A stretch of 64,000 bases of DNA, from contig NW_004955472.1 of NCBI RefSeq assembly GCF_000276665.1, forward strand, positions 6,767,797 to 6,831,796, given 5' to 3'. Shown one piece after another: positions 60,820 to 64,000 of this stretch. The notes under the pieces were generated by a model. It had not been told where the DNA came from. It did no database searches and worked only from the letters and a program-made list of their open reading frames with translations. The first letter of the stretch is position 1, and each line of letters starts with the position of its first letter. A program made the translations under genes and the position numbers. Source of the DNA: Chinchilla lanigera. Its lineage: Eukaryota; Chordata; Mammalia; Rodentia; Chinchillidae.

Positions 60820-60990
60820 GTTTTACAATCAGATGGGTCTGGGTGAATATTCATTTTATCACTTAACTGCTAATTTGGCACATGGTACACAATAATTTTG
60901 GTCTTTAATTTCCTCATCTATCGAATGGAGGTAAAATACCTATCTAATAGTATTTTAAGGACTCTTGCTACAAATAAGAGTGTGATAAAA
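60820..60990 (+). mobile_element. MIR SINE
   Basis: TCATTTTATCACTTAACTGC, TTAATTTCCTCATCTATCGA, ATGGAGGTAAAATACCTATC and TAATAGTATTTTAAGGACTC follow the MIR core. Confidence 0.75.
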
Positions 60991-63169
60991 GTTAGCTTGA
61001 GTAGTCATAAATGTGTAAATTTAAAGCCTCCACAGAAAAAGCCAGAAAGTAAAAATCTCAGAAACATTAGAGAGATCTACAAACCAATGTGATGTCAGTG
61101 GGATAGTTTGAATAAGTACTAAGAGTGGCAGAGAGACTGGAAAAAGTATAGTTGAAAAGTATAAAGATAGCATTTTTGCAGTTTCTATATTAAACAGAAA
61201 TAAAGCAAAATGAGAAAACATATATCCTACTGTATGTTAATGCATGACCATTATAAATATGACTCAAAACCTGGTTGGCAATAGTTGTGGAGAGCTTAGG
61301 GCCATTGCTTGAAATGGATGATCCAAGGATAGCAAAACCCCCAACCTTGAAGCATCAATAAACAGGAATATCCACCTTCCAAACTTCTAAATGTCCCCTA
61401 TGAATAAAGATGGGGCAGAATCAGCATCCCTGATTCCATAAGATGCCATTTCATGCTCACTCTGTAAACCGTGACTCTTTGAGGCCACTGCAGTTTTGTC
61501 TGTGAAGTTCCTCACCTCCATCTGAATGCGCTTTCCTTGGCACTTCCTGAAGGTAACCTATTGAAAGTCAAAAAATTCTGTAACAAGAAATGCGTCAGTA
61601 CATAGTAAAAAGTGCCAGGTGAACATGTAGACCACCCTCCTTCCCTGATCTATTTCAGAAATATTTATTCTGGCCCATGGGTATAAAGCATTAATTACAT
61701 AACTAGTGATAAGGTTGGTCACAATAATTTGTTATCTCTAATATTTAAAATATTTCAGATTGCAAATGATTTGCATTTTATAGAGAGTAGAAAGAGATTA
61801 GGACTTGCATAATTATATCTTATGTCAGCGTCACTTCCTCGCATTTGTATATGTAGATGGATAAGCCATCCTGGAATTGAAAACAACAACGCAGGACAAT
61901 TAAATAATGTACACGATCATGTGCGTGCATGCATGTTTGCATGGATGTGTGCGTGTGTGAGTCATTTGTTTGTTTCTTGAGTTTTGGCATATGTCATGTG
62001 GCTTTGTGTAAGTTTTAAATTCACATGAAATTGACAGCCAAAAAGGTTAAAGGGAAAAAAGAAGGCCAATTGGTTGCAGCCATATCTAAGGCAGATAACC
62101 TCAGTCAACCCCAAGGAAAATTTCTTGTTCAACATGACTCAATTCCTAGTAGACTCCTAAACTGGGATCGAGGAGAATGAAGTGTATATGCAGTTGTGCA
62201 TGACTTGTAGTAAACCCCCTGAAGAGAATAATCTTACTTTAGTTGGAGTTATCTGGGGCATTTCTCCAGGTTCCAGAAAGCTCTGGAACACTCTGACCTT
62301 TGAGACAACAGACTTAAAACATGAACTTGTTTATCCTAAGTGTGCTGCTCTGCGCTGCCCAAATCATCCGCTATGACTGTGTTTGAGCTGGTTTCATCCA
62401 CTCCCATTTCTCTCTTGCATCTCCTTGCAGTGCAGTCCCAGCAACTGCTAGAAAACCTTTTGTTTTTATGGCCATTTGGCAGTTAAAACAAACTTTTAAT
62501 TCGCCTTCTCTAGGAATCTCCGTAGATGGGATTCCCGCTGGGAACAGCAAGCACACTATAGGTGTGCAGAAGGAAACCTCATGAGTCAGATCTCTCTGGC
62601 TGCTGCATAAGCTTGACATCAGGCTCCTGAGGCACTAAACGCTGCTACTCTTTCAGTATGCTCTTCAGTGTGCAAAAAATACATCCTCTCACCAGAAAAC
62701 CTGGTGAGATTGAAGGGCTAGAAACTCTGAGAGCTAAAATTCCATTTTGGAGCAGTTATAAGAAAGGCATTCAGAAAGAATATCAAAACCTGAGCCGTGA
62801 GTTGAATACAGAAACATTCACTAGACTAAGTGCTGCTGGAAGAAATATAAGAAAATAGAAGGATTTGCTGATATCCTTTCTCTACTACAAGAATAGCTGT
62901 GTTTGGTTTCTAGTTTCAAAGCACTGGCCAGCCTGCCCTTCTTAGAAGAGCTCTCCCGTAGACATACTTTGAGCTTTCATCTCCCTTCCTTCAGGGGACC
63001 CTTCCTAGTATATCTATGCGTAAAGTTATCTGTTGTTAACTCAGTAAATATTAAACAATGACTATAAACCGGGATCTAGTCTGGTCCCTTCATAAGAGAT
63101 TAGAAAACTCTCCTCCGCGGAAGTTTGACAGTCTAGTGGGTTACTCAATCTCTTTTTTCCCCGTGCTCA
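60991..63169. other. Unique sequence
   Basis: More than 2 kb with no recognised gene or repeat, apart from a degenerate GCATG/TGTG patch at 61920-61960. Confidence 0.4.
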
Positions 63170-63390
63170 CATAATTTCACCTATCCTCCAGATGTAGTCT
63201 CAAGAACTCCCTCTGAAGATTTTGCTGTTTTTTGCACCAAGAACAGTCTGCATGTTCCTTCAAATCCTGTCATATTTTCTTCCTTTCACTGCTCAGATGG
63301 CATTTTTATCTTCTACTTCTCTGCACTGCAGGGCTTTGTGTACATGTCCTTCCAGATTGTATGTTTCTGGAGAGTAACAGGCATGGAATG
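63170..63390 (+). mobile_element. Probable L2 LINE 3'-region
   Basis: AACTCCCTCTGAAGATTTTG, TGTTCCTTCAAATCCTGTCA, TCCAGATTGTATGTTTCTGG and AGAGTAACAGGCATGGAATG loosely follow sense L2. Divergence is high. Confidence 0.45.
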
Positions 63391-63636
63391 TAAGTTTTAA
63401 AGGGGAAGTGTGACTCTGAGGTTCTTGCATTGGTCTGTCCGCACTGATTACAGGAGGTACATGGTAGACTCTAAAGTTTACGTGAATGAATTCACAAGTG
63501 TAATTATATCCTTCATAGTACCTTATTATGTTGTACATACAGTAGTGGACTTAAACTCAAACATTCTAGATTTAAAATCAAAGTCAAAAACAGACTTTGG
63601 GTCTCTGGGACTTGGATTCCCATGTAAGAGGAAAAT

Positions 63637-63688
63637 AAGAATTTCTATTTATTAAAAAAAAAAAAAAAAAAAAGAATTTCTATTTATT
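63637..63688 (+). repeat. Poly(A)-only insertion flanked by 17-bp direct repeats
   Basis: AAGAATTTCTATTTATT occurs at 63637-63653 and again without change at 63672-63688. Between them there are only A residues (A-run 63654-63673, 20 A). This is the signature of a retrotransposition that integrated nothing but the poly(A) tail. Confidence 0.9.
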
Positions 63689-63916
63689 GCACAAAATTTT
63701 TGAATGTCCGTTAGATATGCTATCTACGGGGTAAAACCCCTTTGTTACTGCTAACTGGATAAAAGTTATTACAACTAAGTTCATAATGATTCTTCAATGA
63801 ATGAAGATATATTTATTGGCTTTATGATGGCACTTGGAGATAGGGATTTTGAGAGGTGAGGTCACGATGGTGGGCCCTTATGCTGCCAACAGTGCCCCTA
63901 TAACAAGAGACACAGG

Positions 63917-64000
63917 GGGGCTGGGGATTTAGCTCAGCGGCAAAGCGCCTGCCTGGCAAGCGCAAGGTCGTGAGTTCGGTTCCCGGTACCGGAGAAAAAC
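63917..64000 (+). mobile_element. ID-type SINE (young), cut by the window end
   Basis: Best-preserved copy, bases 1-84 of the element. It has GGGGCTGGGGATTTAGCTC, an A box TTAGCTCAGCGG at 63929-63940, the three-A loop CGGCAAAGCGCC, a B box AGTTCGGTTCC at 63973-63983 and the 3' end GGTACCGGAGAAAAAC. Both internal Pol III promoter boxes look intact. The tail lies beyond the window. Confidence 0.97.

Noticed and set aside
63917..64000. tRNA-Ala gene, suggested by intact A and B boxes
   Set aside because: Several near-identical copies with A-tails and target-site duplications show that it is an ID SINE. The acceptor stem does not pair as in a real tRNA.
1..64000. CRISPR arrays, bacterial operons, phage or insertion sequences
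   Set aside because: The base composition, SINEs, LINEs, LTRs and microsatellites are those of a mammalian genome, and no regularly spaced repeats occur.

Overview
This window is nuclear DNA from a mammal, and the repeat content points to a rodent. It carries B1 SINEs with the 29-bp internal duplication, dimeric B1-dID-type SINEs, and seven young or fairly young ID-type SINEs derived from tRNA-Ala. It also has MaLR LTRs with a rodent-type internal region, on a background of ancient mammalian repeats (MIR, L2, an L1 remnant, MER20). I see no B2 or B4 SINEs, no recent murine L1 and no dimeric Geo SINE. This argues against mouse, rat, hamster and kangaroo rat. A beaver-like or other non-murid rodent is my best guess, with low confidence. 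Family names come from remembered consensus patterns; no database search was run.

I found no protein-coding gene, no convincing exon and no structural RNA gene. All open reading frames are short (the longest is 203 codons). Several of the longer ones lie inside repeats: 16622-17134 in MaLR internal sequence, 22768-23202 in a MaLR LTR, 51733-52017 in MER20, and 39178-39543 in an LTR. The window is best read as intergenic or deep intronic DNA.

Layout: 1-89 is an assembly gap, followed by an A-run. 0.1-5 kb is mostly unique with MIR copies and an MLT1-like LTR. 5.6-7.1 kb is an antisense L1 ORF2-type remnant interrupted by an ID-related SINE. 8.9-12.8 kb has SINEs and an L2. 15.0-16.0 kb is a patch of local duplications. 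16.4-18.2 kb is a MaLR provirus remnant on the minus strand. 19-23.2 kb has a B1, an ID and two MaLR LTRs. 23.2-37 kb is mainly unique with scattered MIR, L2, B1-dID and one ID. 38.1-42.1 kb has two further LTRs, an old GC-rich repeat and a B1-dID. 42.1-46.7 kb is the largest stretch in which I recognise nothing. 46.7-53.7 kb is rich in MIR and L2 and includes a full MIR, MER20 and a long L2. 55-58 kb has an ID, a B1 and an L1 that looks 5'-inverted. The last bases are a young ID element cut by the window edge.

The observations most worth a second look are two poly(A)-only insertions flanked by target-site duplications (31381-31419 and 63637-63688), two perfect TGACGTCA palindromes 276 bp apart near 28.3-28.6 kb, the duplication-prone patch at 15.2-16.0 kb, and the ID subfamily with its own 3' end. 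I found nothing that looks like a novel gene system.
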